DNA of 64,000 bases from Glandiceps talaboti (GCF_964340395.1 NC_135558.1:6896501-6960500); one strand, 5' to 3'. Counted from the stretch's first letter, positions 34,501 to 40,405 are shown. The notes: generated by a model from the sequence alone, not told the origin. Numbers and translations are program-made.

Positions 34501-37322
34501 TAACCCTAAGCTTATTTGACTTTTATTCACCAGTGTTCTCAGACCTGTGGTGGTGGAGTACAAACTCGTACAGTTACCTGTCGAGACGGTTCTGGTAATC
34601 CTGTATCAGACAGTTTATGTAATGCAGGAAGCCAACCAGTTTCCTCACAGGCTTGTAATACAAATGCTTGCCCTACACGTTATCAATGGCAGACTGTGGT
34701 CACTGTACAGGTAAGAAAACACTTCTAACCTGAGCATTTCTGCATCATATTTTATTGCACAAAGGTCATGCTAATATTTATTTTATTTTGGAATATATTG
34801 TCCTTGCACTTGAAAATGAAAATGTTTTTGCAACTTTGTAAAGTTCAGACGAATTGCAGATTTGCAGACCAAAGGAAAGTGTTGTGTGTCAGATTTGCAT
34901 ATCACAGGAAAGTGTGTTTCAGATTTGCATATCAAAGGAAAGTTTTGACACACAAAAAATCTGGTCCTGGCTTGCCAAAATTCTCCTACTGCCGGTATAT
35001 TTGAATTACAAAAGGACACCCCAAAGTAGCTGAAAGAAAAAAAGTTAATGAATATTGCAGCTTTGAAATGTGCAAAATATCTAAATTGTGAAATCAACAT
35101 TGTAAAGTATCCCATTGCTAAGCTCCAAAGACAAATCTGTTCTCACCACTGGAATTTGACTTTTTTCACCTACCAAATATCTCATTGCCAAGTTCAAGGA
35201 CAGTATATTCCCTTCTCTAAAATTTGACTGTGTTTTCATCTACATAAAATATTCCATTGCCAAGTTCATCACTTAATTTTCATGATTGTGTTTTCACCTA
35301 CAGTGTCCCGTAACCTGTGGTGGTGGAACTGAGACTTTGCTTGTATATTGTCAAGATTTACTGTCAAGTAATACAGTAGATGATAGTCTGTGTACAGAAC
35401 AGAAACCTTCAGATACTAGGGCCTGTAATACTGATGCATGTCCATCTGATGGAGTACCAGGTTAGTCTGAACTTATTTCAATTTACATGTAAATCTCACA
35501 TGTCAGTTACTGTAAGTTAGATTTTCATTTCATTTCAAATTCCTTACAAAAACATTTACATTTGAGTGAAATTGACAAACTATAACTTAAATATGACGTT
35601 AAAATATAATATTGAAAATAAATCTTGTAACGTTGCACCGGAAATCATACTTTACTTTAACTGCAGAAGTTAAATTCAAGAAGAAACACTGTACAGTTGT
35701 CATGAAGAGTCAACTTATACATTTGTTTCTTGCCCCTAGAAATCATATGTGACCCACTTTTCTTAATGTATGCTGTTGTAGCATTTTGTTATAAATAGTT
35801 TAGTTCAAAGATGGGTTGTATTTTACGTAAAGTTGATTTAATAAATCTCACATTCCTTAAACAGCCCATTCTAGCCATAGTACACCTATTTTGTTTTTAT
35901 TGTTGACTTCAAATTCCAAGCAAGCTATAGTTAATCAACTCTGAAATCGAGTTTAATTGTAATAAACTACATTTTATGTGTAACACCAGTTAATTCTATT
36001 GAAATAATCTCTTTATTTTATCCCACATGTTCAAAATTAACACGAGCCACATGCACATACTGTCAACTTAAAGGCCAGGGTTTCAATCCAAGGATGCACA
36101 TTAGTTTTTATCTTATCAGTGGGGCTATAAGGAATACATAGGATAATTCTTTTTTCTGGACCAACCTTTGTATGTAGCTCTGTCAAAGGATTGTACATGT
36201 GTATTTCACACCCCAGTTTTATCTAAACCTGACCTTCAAGGTGTTTTTTTATATAAAGTATTGGGTTTCCTGGCTCAAATCTCACAAGGTTAACCTATCT
36301 GGGCCAGCACCTCTAATATACAGACTTGGTATACTTTTGTTTGCTACACATACAATCTGTCCCCCACTATGTATATAAGCCTATACTTTATTGTTGACTT
36401 TACAGCGTGTGGTTCAACTGTTCAAGCAACATCCACAACTGGCACCATCCAGTCACCACAATACCCATCCAGCTATCCTAACGATCAAGACTGTCTGATC
36501 AGTTTCAATCTACCAGCTAACACAAGGATCAAGTTCACAATCACAGCTTTCTCTTTGGAAGAGGATACCAGTATACGATGTGAAAAGGATTATCTTAAGG
36601 TAAATATACAGACCGTGCCACTATTCCTTGTAGATTTGTCAATAAAATCTACCTGTTCATACTCTCTATTTTACTAAATTCCATTTGCTAGGATATTTCT
36701 GTGATTATCCTATGTTGTTTTCCATTGTAAGAGACAAACAAGATGCTATTCCAAATAATGTTGTGAATTTCAATAGTTTCTCTGATGTTTGTGATATCTA
36801 CAGCTGTACCTCAAAACCATTACATGGGTTGAGGAATATAAGACTTAGAGACAATTCAAGTTGATCTAAGAGGAACGCTTGGCAGATTTACCAGACGATG
36901 TTATGATCTGTGACAGATAGTTATGAGTGCATTTCTAAAATAACAGTAAAACACCCAAAGTGTTACCCTCCTTTGGTAGCCAGTAATTATGAGTGAATAT
37001 CTGAAATAATACTATTGTAGTTAATAGCCGAAATAATAGCTGAGATCATAGTATGTTGTAGCAAGCCAGTGTACTTGTATGTTTGATTTGACCATAGATC
37101 TTGGAGGGGACCCTCCAAAATGTGTGATTTGACTTTATCTTCTTATTTTTCCATATCTAGTTTGAATCTTTACCATCTGGCAATGCTGCCTTGTACTGTA
37201 AGGATTATTTATTACCTTTGATCTGGGAGTCATCGGCTGGAGATACGTCAGTCTCAGTTCAATTTTACAGTGATGCCAGTGGAACAGAGTCAGGTTATAC
37301 AGCAACGTGGGAGCATATTTAA
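407..37322 (+). CDS. Giant CUB-TSP1 repeat protein, 5'-partial (43 coding exons)
   Basis: This is the 3' portion of a large extracellular modular protein. I chained 43 exons with GT-AG borders; their 7,545 coding bases read without a stop to TAA at 37320-37322, giving at least 2,514 residues. The order is (TSP1-CUB) x13, then TSP1-TSP1-CUB. TSP1 repeats follow the ADAMTS-type pattern W....W..C..TCGGG..TR.V.C with six cysteines. CUB domains have the usual cysteine pairs and a C.NDYLE acidic motif expected to bind calcium. Exon phases are strictly periodic: TSP1 0 to 1, CUB-a 1 to 0, CUB-b 0 to 0. No catalytic domain, transmembrane segment or GPI signal is seen, and the chain ends inside the last CUB domain, so secretion is inferred. 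ADAMTS13 joins TSP1 and CUB modules, so an upstream metalloprotease domain is possible but unseen. Exon borders are sure; the gene's identity is not. Confidence 0.9.
1996..2215. repeat. Interspersed MITE-like element, family S, truncated copy
   Basis: This intronic stretch matches about 8990-9325 and 25365-25690 in order and spacing (GAGCCAAG-TTGAGTAAAAAAATAT, then the TTTGAAATACGAGTCAAAA and TTTTTCTTTGATATTACTG blocks). The fuller copies begin near GCCAAG and end near CTTGGC, which suggests terminal inverted repeats. No coding sequence is seen, so it is read as a non-autonomous DNA element. Confidence 0.5.
2374..3864 (+). CDS. CUB-TSP1 gene unit 2: TSP1-2 and CUB2
   Basis: Exons: TSP1 2374-2527, CUB-a 3136-3317, CUB-b 3667-3864. 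TSP1-2 begins CSAVCDNG, so the O-fucosylation Ser/Thr is replaced by Val. CUB2 has six cysteines, including the extra pair (DACVKITF and FVTCPQF). The acceptor at 3134-3135 (TATAG) is chosen because the next AG would put a stop codon into frame. The donor at 3318 (GTAAGT) is followed 22 bases later by a long GTGAGT-rich microsatellite. Confidence 0.88.
3340..3584. repeat. (TGAG)n/(TGCG)n microsatellite of GTGAGT donor-like motifs
   Basis: About 245 bp of 4-bp repeats alternate between TGAG runs and TGCG runs. It starts 22 bases after the true 5' splice site of the CUB2-a exon. Each GTGAGT within it resembles a consensus U1 snRNP site. Long open frames on both strands come only from the repeat period and are not genes. 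Confidence 0.95.
4000..4400. repeat. 57-bp minisatellite, about 7 copies
   Basis: Seven imperfect head-to-tail copies of a unit containing TGTAACAGGAAAAGG, then TAGTTGACTAGCAACTAATC and CAGTCCAAA. The array lies in the intron between CUB2-b and TSP1-3 and ends about 60 bases before the acceptor of exon 4464. Units differ by small substitutions. Confidence 0.93.
4464..7996 (+). CDS. CUB-TSP1 gene unit 3: TSP1-3 and CUB3
   Basis: Exons: TSP1 4464-4605, CUB-a 6277-6467, CUB-b 7802-7996. TSP1-3 begins CSEPCGGG and so lacks the O-fucosylation Ser/Thr. CUB3 contains DECVRLTF and FEACPPF, the extra cysteine pair. Its usual DY motif reads CDRDSVK, with Ser in place of Tyr. The two large introns (4606-6276 and 6468-7801) are filled with minisatellite, hexamer repeats and a TA-flanked inverted-repeat element. 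Confidence 0.87.
4780..5556. repeat. Compound trinucleotide minisatellite (GTAGTAGTCATAGTCATG)
   Basis: About 780 bp are built from GTA, GTC, GTT and CAT triplets in 15-24 bp higher-order units. The 3-bp period leaves more than one frame open on both strands (Val/Ile/Met-rich one way, Thr/Met-rich the other), so these frames are not evidence of coding. It lies in the large intron between TSP1-3 and CUB3-a. Confidence 0.95.
6571..6931. repeat. Hexamer repeat (CATTCA)n with CATTTTA interruptions
   Basis: About 360 bp of CATTCA/CATTTTA repeats in the CUB3-a/CUB3-b intron, ending in a pure CATTCA run. A short duplicate of the exon 3' end follows near 7001-7046 (GATAGAGATTCAGTG and TAGTACCATGCATTCAGGGAT), repeating 6452-6501. 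The repeat array may therefore have grown inside a local duplication. Confidence 0.93.
7309..7563. mobile_element. TA-flanked MITE with perfect 12-bp terminal inverted repeats
   Basis: The ends are GGGAACTTGCAA at 7311-7322 and TTGCAAGTTCCC at 7550-7561, a perfect inverted repeat. Both are bounded by TA (7309-7310 and 7562-7563). The element is about 251 bp with no coding frame. TA target duplication is typical of Tc1/mariner-type elements, so a non-autonomous member of that group is inferred. It sits in the CUB3 intron. Confidence 0.75.
8075..8290. repeat. Interspersed repeat family R, copy 1
   Basis: This region aligns with 62200-62430 in the FMO2 intron: TATTCTAGT-AAC-TTAAT near the start, then AGTTATATCTTAGTA-CAGGTTTGAGT and CAGTCAATTGCAAGT. 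A short third match (AAACTATTCTAGTATAATATTAA) occurs at 9333-9356. No frame is open, so it is a dispersed repeat of unknown class. Confidence 0.5.
8740..10652 (+). CDS. CUB-TSP1 gene unit 4: TSP1-4 and CUB4
   Basis: Exons: TSP1 8740-8881, CUB-a 9868-10058, CUB-b 10458-10652. TSP1-4 (CDVTCGGG) fits the O-fucosylation consensus. CUB4 carries the CDNDYLE calcium-type motif and the extra pair (DGCIRL and FVACPEG). The intron after CUB-a contains a second copy of that exon's 3' end with its own donor at 10192, described separately. Confidence 0.88.
8990..9325. mobile_element. Interspersed MITE-like element, family S, fuller copy
   Basis: The copy begins with a GAGCCA-type end and finishes near TTTTCCTTGGCTGAATGAAGAC. 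The internal blocks TTTGAAATATGAGTCAAAACG, TTTTTCTTTGATATTACTG and TTAGGTCACTCATATTTT match 25365-25690 in the same order. There is no coding frame. GCCAAG-like and CTTGGC-like ends suggest short inverted termini. Confidence 0.55.
9503..9767. repeat. Minisatellite of about 66 bp, about 4 copies
   Basis: Each unit contains GAGAATAAGTTGACC, a TTGACCCC block, GCATGAGTTGAAAAAC and TATTACAGGTACT. The reverse complement matches the 68-bp array at 27953-28420, so the same satellite occurs twice in this gene in opposite orientation. Confidence 0.85.
10130..10235 (+). pseudogene. Intronic duplicate of the CUB4-a exon 3' end and its donor
   Basis: The sequence ending GATAATGACTACCTAGAG at 10191, followed by GTAGGT, copies the last roughly 55 bases of exon 9868-10058, its splice donor and the start of the intron (offset 133 bp). 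It is a tandem partial duplication lying wholly in the intron. Using the second donor would add 133 nt, and an in-frame TAA arises almost at once (GTA GGT GTA TAA), so it would truncate the protein. It is therefore read as a relic. Confidence 0.85.
11340..11430 (-). repeat. tRNA-derived SINE-like sequence (head region)
   Basis: On the minus strand the segment reads GGTGAATGGTTAGAGTGG, then GCAGGTTCACGTC. These resemble the A and B boxes of a tRNA-type internal Pol III promoter at roughly the right spacing. It lies in the intron before TSP1-5. The family is inferred from the boxes alone; no target duplication was found. Confidence 0.45.
11493..13322 (+). CDS. CUB-TSP1 gene unit 5: TSP1-5 and CUB5
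   Basis: Exons: TSP1 11493-11625 (133 nt, the shortest TSP1 exon), CUB-a 12514-12698, CUB-b 13128-13322. TSP1-5 begins CSERCGGG, without the O-fucosylation Ser/Thr. CUB5 opens CDLNVTS, the N-glycosylation sequon NVT that recurs in units 6 to 9. It has AGCVGLVF and FNQCPTF, the extra cysteine pair. CUB-b ends in GAWGG, leading into TSP1-6. Confidence 0.88.
12240..12465. repeat. Short tandem duplication of about 75 bp
   Basis: Two adjacent copies share GGTAAAATCTACCTGA-TTCCCCTGTCATTTTACC-GGGTTCCC. A third, weaker echo follows (GTTTTACCAGATCTTCCCC). The units alternate GGTAAAA and TTTTACC, so they could form local hairpins. The region is intronic. Confidence 0.75.
13394..13590. repeat. (GT)n/(ATGT)n compound microsatellite
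   Basis: About 200 bp alternate between GT and ATGT blocks, starting about 70 bases after the CUB5-b donor. Open frames on both strands (Cys/Val/Tyr or His/Thr/Tyr repeats) are period effects. Confidence 0.95.
13842..15484 (+). CDS. CUB-TSP1 gene unit 6: TSP1-6 and CUB6
   Basis: Exons: TSP1 13842-13983, CUB-a 14300-14478, CUB-b 15290-15484. TSP1-6 begins CDVTCGGGQRTR. CUB6 begins CDRNVTTAE and ends CDNDYLE|VDD. Its CUB-b exon is nearly identical to those of CUB7 and CUB8, marking the start of the recently duplicated block. The exon sizes 142, 179 and 195 nt are repeated exactly in units 7, 8 and 9. Confidence 0.89.
15978..17689 (+). CDS. CUB-TSP1 gene unit 7: TSP1-7 and CUB7 (recent duplicate)
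   Basis: Exons: TSP1 15978-16119, CUB-a 16904-17082, CUB-b 17495-17689. CUB-a differs from that of unit 8 by about one residue (FITMD versus FIAMD). TSP1-7 reads CDANCGGG where its sister repeats read CDVTCGGG, losing the O-fucosylation Thr. The TSP1/CUB-a intron holds a hairpin element that the matching intron of unit 8 lacks. Confidence 0.9.
16184..16528. mobile_element. Hairpin MITE with about 110-bp inverted arms
   Basis: The left arm starts CCCATTTCATGTTAGT and continues ACTGGCTCTGTTTGATATAA. The right arm is its inverted copy ending ACATGGAATGGG, and homology continues inward through GAGAAACTGCAC and TTTTGTCTAAA. The matching intron of unit 8 (from 18192) aligns on both sides but lacks this block, so it behaves as an insertion. 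No coding frame is present. Confidence 0.75.
17165..17440 (+). repeat. SINE-like sequence with tRNA-type B box, copy 1
   Basis: The region contains GCTAGCATGGTAAGTCATG followed by GGGTTTGAGTCCCAGCC. The latter is close to the tRNA B-box consensus GGTTCGANTCC. It lies in the CUB7-a/CUB7-b intron and is matched in the paralogous intron at 19095-19430. It may be two diverged heads in tandem. Confidence 0.5.
18050..19675 (+). CDS. CUB-TSP1 gene unit 8: TSP1-8 and CUB8 (recent duplicate)
   Basis: Exons: TSP1 18050-18191, CUB-a 18831-19009, CUB-b 19481-19675. Exons and flanking intron sequence are nearly the same as in unit 7, and the two share SINE-like sequence in the CUB-a/CUB-b intron. CUB-b ends NVDDWEQ, against NIGDWEQ in units 6 and 7. 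The intron that follows is a chimera of the introns after units 6 and 7. Confidence 0.9.
19095..19430 (+). repeat. SINE-like sequence with tRNA-type boxes, copy 2
   Basis: Two tRNA-like heads lie in tandem: TAGGTTTGAGTTTTGGTCC near 19171, and GCGTGACTGGTAGTGCATC with CACTTGAGTCCCAGCC near 19345-19405. The position within the CUB8-a/CUB8-b intron corresponds to copy 1 in unit 7. This is either duplication of an older insertion or a repeat nest at the same site. Confidence 0.5.
19676..20370 (+). other. Chimeric intron after CUB8 with a relic splice donor
   Basis: The first 355 bases match the intron after CUB6-b (15485 onward) almost base for base. From 20031 the sequence switches to a match of the intron after CUB7-b (17690 onward), starting with TAGGTAAGTAAAG. 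That junction preserves the former exon-end donor motif as an internal decoy. The structure records unequal crossing-over between paralogous introns. Confidence 0.85.
20371..22586 (+). CDS. CUB-TSP1 gene unit 9: TSP1-9 and CUB9
   Basis: Exons: TSP1 20371-20512, CUB-a 21695-21873, CUB-b 22392-22586. TSP1-9 is almost identical to TSP1-8, so the duplicated block reaches into this unit. CUB9 is more diverged (CDRNVTSGELFTF, then NIPCPQYSW) but keeps the extra cysteine pair. The intron 20513-21694 holds two hairpin elements bounded by TTAA. Confidence 0.89.
20713..21066. mobile_element. TTAA-bounded hairpin MITE, copy A
   Basis: The element reads TTAAAGTGGCCATATGGATG at its left end and CATCCATATAGCCACTTTAA at its right. 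Inverted arms exceed 100 bp (GGATTTTTAATTTATAAAAC, CTTGAGAAATCAATGTGAAA and AGTCTGTGTTTGTAACTCAA recur inverted). TTAA on both sides matches the target choice of piggyBac-type transposons. It has no coding frame and is read as non-autonomous. Confidence 0.8.
21237..21591. mobile_element. TTAA-bounded hairpin MITE, copy B
   Basis: A second full-length copy of the same 355-bp element lies 170 bp after copy A in the same orientation and the same intron. Its ends are TTAAAGTGGTCATGTGGATG and the inverted CATCCATATGGCCACTTTAA. A decayed fragment of the same family is visible near 50125-50240 (AAACCAAGTCCGT, AAACTCAATAATTGCTAAAT). Confidence 0.8.
22865..25137 (+). CDS. CUB-TSP1 gene unit 10: TSP1-10 and CUB10
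   Basis: Exons: TSP1 22865-23006, CUB-a 23747-23940, CUB-b 24946-25137 (192 nt, one codon shorter than the usual 195). TSP1-10 begins CDVTCGGGTRTRNVTC, which adds an N-glycosylation sequon. CUB10 reads CDGTITTQQF, GLCTRLTF, CDTDYVE and FVTCPTYSY. The 1-kb CUB-a/CUB-b intron is almost entirely an 18-bp minisatellite. Confidence 0.88.
23150..23345. repeat. GT-rich simple repeat with a small palindrome
   Basis: TTTGGTT/GGTTTGG-type repeats surround a perfect palindrome-like hairpin, ACCATAGACCCTAC-GTGTAGGGTCTATGGT, at about 23184-23214. The same hairpin words appear at about 18645-18680 and 57798-57833, so a very short mobile hairpin is possible. Confidence 0.55.
23967..24845. repeat. 18-bp minisatellite (CCCCACATCTAGTGCAAA), about 49 copies
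   Basis: This array fills most of the CUB10-a/CUB10-b intron. Units vary at a few positions (AGTGCAAA, AGTGCCAA, AGAGTAAA, AGAGCACAT). The 18-bp period leaves minus-strand frames open with six-residue repeats, which are not taken as genes. Confidence 0.95.
25365..25690. mobile_element. Interspersed MITE-like element, family S, copy 3
   Basis: The copy starts near CAAGCCAAGTTCAAC and ends near TTTTTCTTGGCTCAGCC, so GCCAAG and CTTGGC form its putative inverted ends. Internal blocks are collinear with 8990-9325. It lies in the intron before TSP1-11. A diverged relative may lie at 53225-53520. Confidence 0.55.
25771..27306 (+). CDS. CUB-TSP1 gene unit 11: TSP1-11 and CUB11
   Basis: Exons: TSP1 25771-25915, CUB-a 26457-26635, CUB-b 27112-27306. 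TSP1-11 begins CDVTCGGGQRTR. CUB11 contains CDASFST, GNGCVSVTF, CTKDYLE, KVCGVAI and FVSCPVYDW, so all six cysteines are present. CUB-b ends TGAWGQ, the Trp strand of TSP1-12. Intron 25916-26456 shows nothing recognisable. Confidence 0.88.
27485..30256 (+). CDS. CUB-TSP1 gene unit 12: TSP1-12 and CUB12
   Basis: Exons: TSP1 27485-27632, CUB-a 28658-28842, CUB-b 30059-30256. TSP1-12 begins CSVTCDNGVEIR. CUB12 contains CDATLTS, GVGCINVIF, CDNDYVL (the usual final Glu is Leu), RYCGTYS and FNTCPQFAW. The intron 27633-28657 carries a 68-bp minisatellite, and the intron 28843-30058 carries a decayed non-LTR retroelement on the opposite strand. Confidence 0.88.
27953..28420. repeat. 68-bp minisatellite, about 7 copies
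   Basis: Each unit runs CTCAGTACCTGTAATAGC, ATTTTATCTCATGCTA, AAGGGTCAAAATAGAACAAG, ATGGTTGACTTATT. Several adjacent units are identical or differ at one or two bases, so the array is young. It is the inverted counterpart of the array at 9503-9767. Confidence 0.94.
28960..29480 (-). mobile_element. Non-LTR retrotransposon remnant (CR1/L2-like 3' end)
   Basis: On the minus strand the translation contains ITPLLQELHWLSV, YKILVITFKCLHG, GPPYLSELVSLY and then, in another frame, NVFKHMLKTHLFNLAF. This is the familiar C-terminal tail after the reverse transcriptase of CR1/L2-like elements. A frameshift lies at the T-run (A-run on the element strand) near 29212. The 3' end runs into an ATT-type tail near 28962-28992. 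It is a dead 5'-truncated copy, antisense to the host gene in the CUB12 intron. Confidence 0.8.
30600..31450. repeat. Intron block with unusual composition and a 74-bp-arm hairpin
   Basis: This part of the intron before TSP1-13 is richer in CpG than its surroundings. It has a small inverted repeat (CAGGGGTGAT and ATCACCCCTG, 30620-30651). A large near-perfect hairpin lies at 31246-31408: arms of about 74 bp share ATGAAATCAATGTTAGTTTT, TATGATTCCGCGGACT and ACAAATTC around an 11-12 bp loop. A foldback DNA element is likely, but target duplications are not clear. Confidence 0.7.
31529..33613 (+). CDS. CUB-TSP1 gene unit 13: TSP1-13 and CUB13
   Basis: Exons: TSP1 31529-31670, CUB-a 32436-32629, CUB-b 33416-33613. 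TSP1-13 begins CSVTCDGGVQTR. CUB13 contains CGQTLTN, GECVRIIF, CDKDYIE, TYCGSTT and FFTCPDYTW. It is the last CUB domain with the extra cysteine pair. CUB-b ends TVWAA, so the second Trp of the TSP1 start is kept. Confidence 0.88.
33754..33774 (+). repeat. Poly-G run, about 21 G
   Basis: An uninterrupted G tract lies in the intron between CUB13-b and TSP1-14. Similar G or C tracts occur near 15630, 40063, 47410, 47491 and 51283. Length is likely polymorphic or prone to assembly error, and G-quadruplex formation in RNA is possible. Confidence 0.9.
34534..37322 (+). CDS. CUB-TSP1 gene 3' end: TSP1-14, TSP1-15, CUB14 and stop
   Basis: Exons: TSP1-14 34534-34710, TSP1-15 35304-35460, CUB-a 36406-36599, CUB-b 37161 to the stop TAA at 37320-37322. 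This is the only place where two TSP1 repeats adjoin. The TSP1-14 exon is longer because it also encodes the linker strand of TSP1-15 (RYQWQTVVTVQ), where the second Trp is missing. CUB14 has only four cysteines (ACGSTVQ, DCLISF, CEKDYLK, YCKDYLL) and the protein ends GYTATWEHI. The coding sequence ends inside the last CUB strand with no C-terminal tail. Confidence 0.88.
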
Positions 37323-38456
37323 TCAGGTAAGGAAGTCCTGATAAGAATTCTATATAAATCTTCTCGTTCAAAGTTTGCCTAAAGGTTTCAGCCAATCAGA
37401 AGAAATAACAGCAGTAAGATCAAACAAACAACATGCAGATGCAATCAGGCCACTGAAACCATTGAGATGCCAAATAGTGATGTTCTACATGGTATCTCAA
37501 GAACTCTAGTCACACACAGTAGGTTATTCACAAGTCAGGCTGCTATTTAATAAATTTCAATACGTGAATCCAAGGATCTCACATTAGTGCTCTCTTATCA
37601 GTGGAGCCAGTAAGAGTAACAGTCTGTTAATAGGATCAACTTCTTGTGTATCATACCTACTACATATACTGCGTTGTGATTCGTCAATAAGGGGTCACAT
37701 GGTATGCAGAGTTTTTGCACTATTGACTAGAAATGACATTTACTGGTTAACAGTTGCTAGTTGCTGTTGTCTGTATGGGCAACAGCACTCGCAGCTGTTA
37801 ACTGATCACTCCCATGCAACATCATACTTTCATTTCCCTCGGACCTGTGGTTCACCCCCAACACAGACTGTTTCCCTTGAGGCTTCACCCTGGTGAAACA
37901 CTCTGTGTTAGGGTGACCCACAGTCCCTCAAGGAAACAGACATCTGCTGTTGCCCTCACGATCAGTCAACATGTGTGTATATATTGTGTGTATCTGTCAG
38001 GAAGATGTGTTTCACATCCAAAGTTTAATCCTAATCCGACTAATAGTTGTCCTTTCAAAATACTCATCCTTGTCATATTTTCTCCTTGTTTTTCAGATAA
38101 AAGAGGCAACAATTGAAGACTTATCACTTCTTAAATCTATGGAGTAATTTTCATTCCGATTCTCAACGTCTCCTTTCTGTAACACCAATTTATCATTTCT
38201 GAATACTCGAAGCAACAATCTATCCAAAAAAGTGGTCAATCTATTAAGTTTTATGGATGAAATTTTCTATAGCTTGTGTTTCTTTGTAATAGATTTTATG
38301 AACACCTTGAAAGATTATTATGGGGTCATAAATTTGAAGATAAATATTTTTCAGAATTATTCTGAATTTCTTGTCATTTTCAGAGATTCCAGTGCCAAAC
38401 TATGAAAGAGCAAACTTAGACAGACAAAACTAATTATTTTTCTAATTAAAAATAAA
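37323..38456 (+). other. 3' UTR of the CUB-TSP1 gene with a UTR intron
   Basis: The stop codon is four bases before a good donor (TCAG|GTAAGG, exon end 37326). An acceptor TTTTTCAG ends at 38096, so a 3' UTR exon from 38097 is proposed. An AATAAA hexamer at 38451-38456 is the nearest polyadenylation signal; another lies at 39964-39969. A stop only 4 nt before an exon junction should not trigger nonsense-mediated decay. The intron holds an imperfect hairpin (about 37845-37922) whose arms share CTGTGG-TCACCC-AACACAGA. Confidence 0.5.
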
Positions 38457-40374
38457 CAATTGTACTTTGATATCAACTGTTTCCTCTGAAGTAAGAATTC
38501 AAAAACAACCCAATTCCAACATAAAAACCTTCATTTGTTACAAAATTATATTTATCAAGATGACATGAAATGGTAAATTGGTGTTCTCTCCCCTCTTCCA
38601 AAATTTGTGCAATCCAAGCTCTTCAGATATCAGATGAGGTGGCAATGTGAGATTTTAGGAGGAGTAATAAGTAGGGGAAATGAGATCAATGTATGGTGCC
38701 GACTCGTAGGAAATGCACCTATATTTACATGCAGTGAGCACTCACAAATTCAAATCAAAAACAAATTTCTTATGCTTTGTACATTGTAAATTTTGCTGAC
38801 AAAAATGCCCAGCCTTTCCTTATCTTGCCCACCTGTATGTAAAATGGTTCTTCCCTCACCTGTTTTAATCATTTGGTATGATCCATAACAAAGTAGATGA
38901 TTATATAATCGGTACAAACCATTGTACATCAAGGGTGATCAGAGGATACATCTTGATTTTGAATTATATACCATGACACAAAATCACTGAATTTTAGTAG
39001 AATGTAGATACTAAACAAAAAATAATTTGTAGTTTAATTTTTTATGAACAAGATTTTGTATCATTTACCACATTTAAAACATTTCTTTTTATTTTAAATA
39101 ATCTTTACTCAGGTAATATTTGGCATCAAGTTTTTCTTTTTTAATTCCTTCATGAGTAATCAAAATAATAATGTCTACTTTGAACTTACAATGATATCAA
39201 CTGTTCAGAGTTTTAATTTAACTTTTTCTCTTTTTTTAACACAAACAGCATTTCAATCATCATCAGTATTATTAATGGTAGGGAAGCAATGTAATATGAA
39301 TTTATACTTTCAGAATATTTTGTATATTTTTGGAAAACGAGATTTCGCAATTGACTATCATACTTTGAACTATTGTCATTATTTATCACAGAAAGACAGT
39401 GAAAGTGAATTTATGCAATTAAACAGGCACAGTCTTATCAGTTTTGTAGAAAAAATGTAAGTTCTATAATTAAAAGCTTGCTTAATTACTATAAGTATTC
39501 TCACAAATGTACAAACAGTGAAAAAAAAGTTCACCATCGGACATTTTTTTCTTAAAATTGTTCATGGACTATCCCTAATAAACTAGGGGATCTGGTAGTG
39601 ATACAAAAAATTAGGCATACTTAGGTAAACAATGCATATTTACTTGGACTGTGTCTGTTTAACTGATGTGTATGGCACATTAATAACTTTTGAAATGTTT
39701 ATTACCAAATAATTTAAAGATAATTGACAGTGATGAGTTTATGTATACTATCATAATATAATTAGTTGAATCACAATAACACCATTTAAAGTGATTAGAT
39801 CTAGTCAATCATAGTATCTCCATCAAGTTCCTATACTGAGATTTGTAATGTAGTTTTTTCCCTTTCTCTAGAATTATTTCAACTATTTGGAATGTTCATT
39901 TATTTATATTCTTGTACATGTAAACAGTTGTATACAGATCACTCCGTAACCCATAATTCTTGTAATAAATTGGAAGGGGGAGTTAACTAAAATGTCTGGT
40001 TTTTGTGTTTTCTGTTAATTTATCATACTTTCAATCTATGTTTCTTTGGTTTGGACTTCTTGGGGGGGGGGGGGGGACTTGAGATGTCTTGGTGGTGGTT
40101 GGGGTGGGGGTGGTAAGGGGTGTTACTATTTGCATACCTGTATTTTTGTGTAATCTTATCAGTGGGAGCCATGAGGATTATTACATAAGATATTCTGTTC
40201 TAAGCCAACTTTTCTATAGCTCTGTCATGCGTCTTTTTTCACATCTAAATTTTAGTCCTCAAGTATAGACCTTTAGTCTGTATTTTCAAATGGTCAGGTG
40301 ATATGTCGTGCTCAAAGTAAAGTGTCCTAGTTCAAAGTTCAAAGAACTCAAACCGAGTACCTACAGTATGTGTA

Positions 40375-40405
<31 letters not shown>

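Noticed and set aside
407-37322. Separate small genes for each exon
   Set aside because: Exons join in phase with GT-AG borders and repeat the same domain order, so a single gene is far simpler. A break into two genes cannot be fully excluded without transcripts.
39152-39460. 102-codon plus-strand frame
   Set aside because: AT-driven composition, no domain, and it lies in probable UTR or intergenic sequence.
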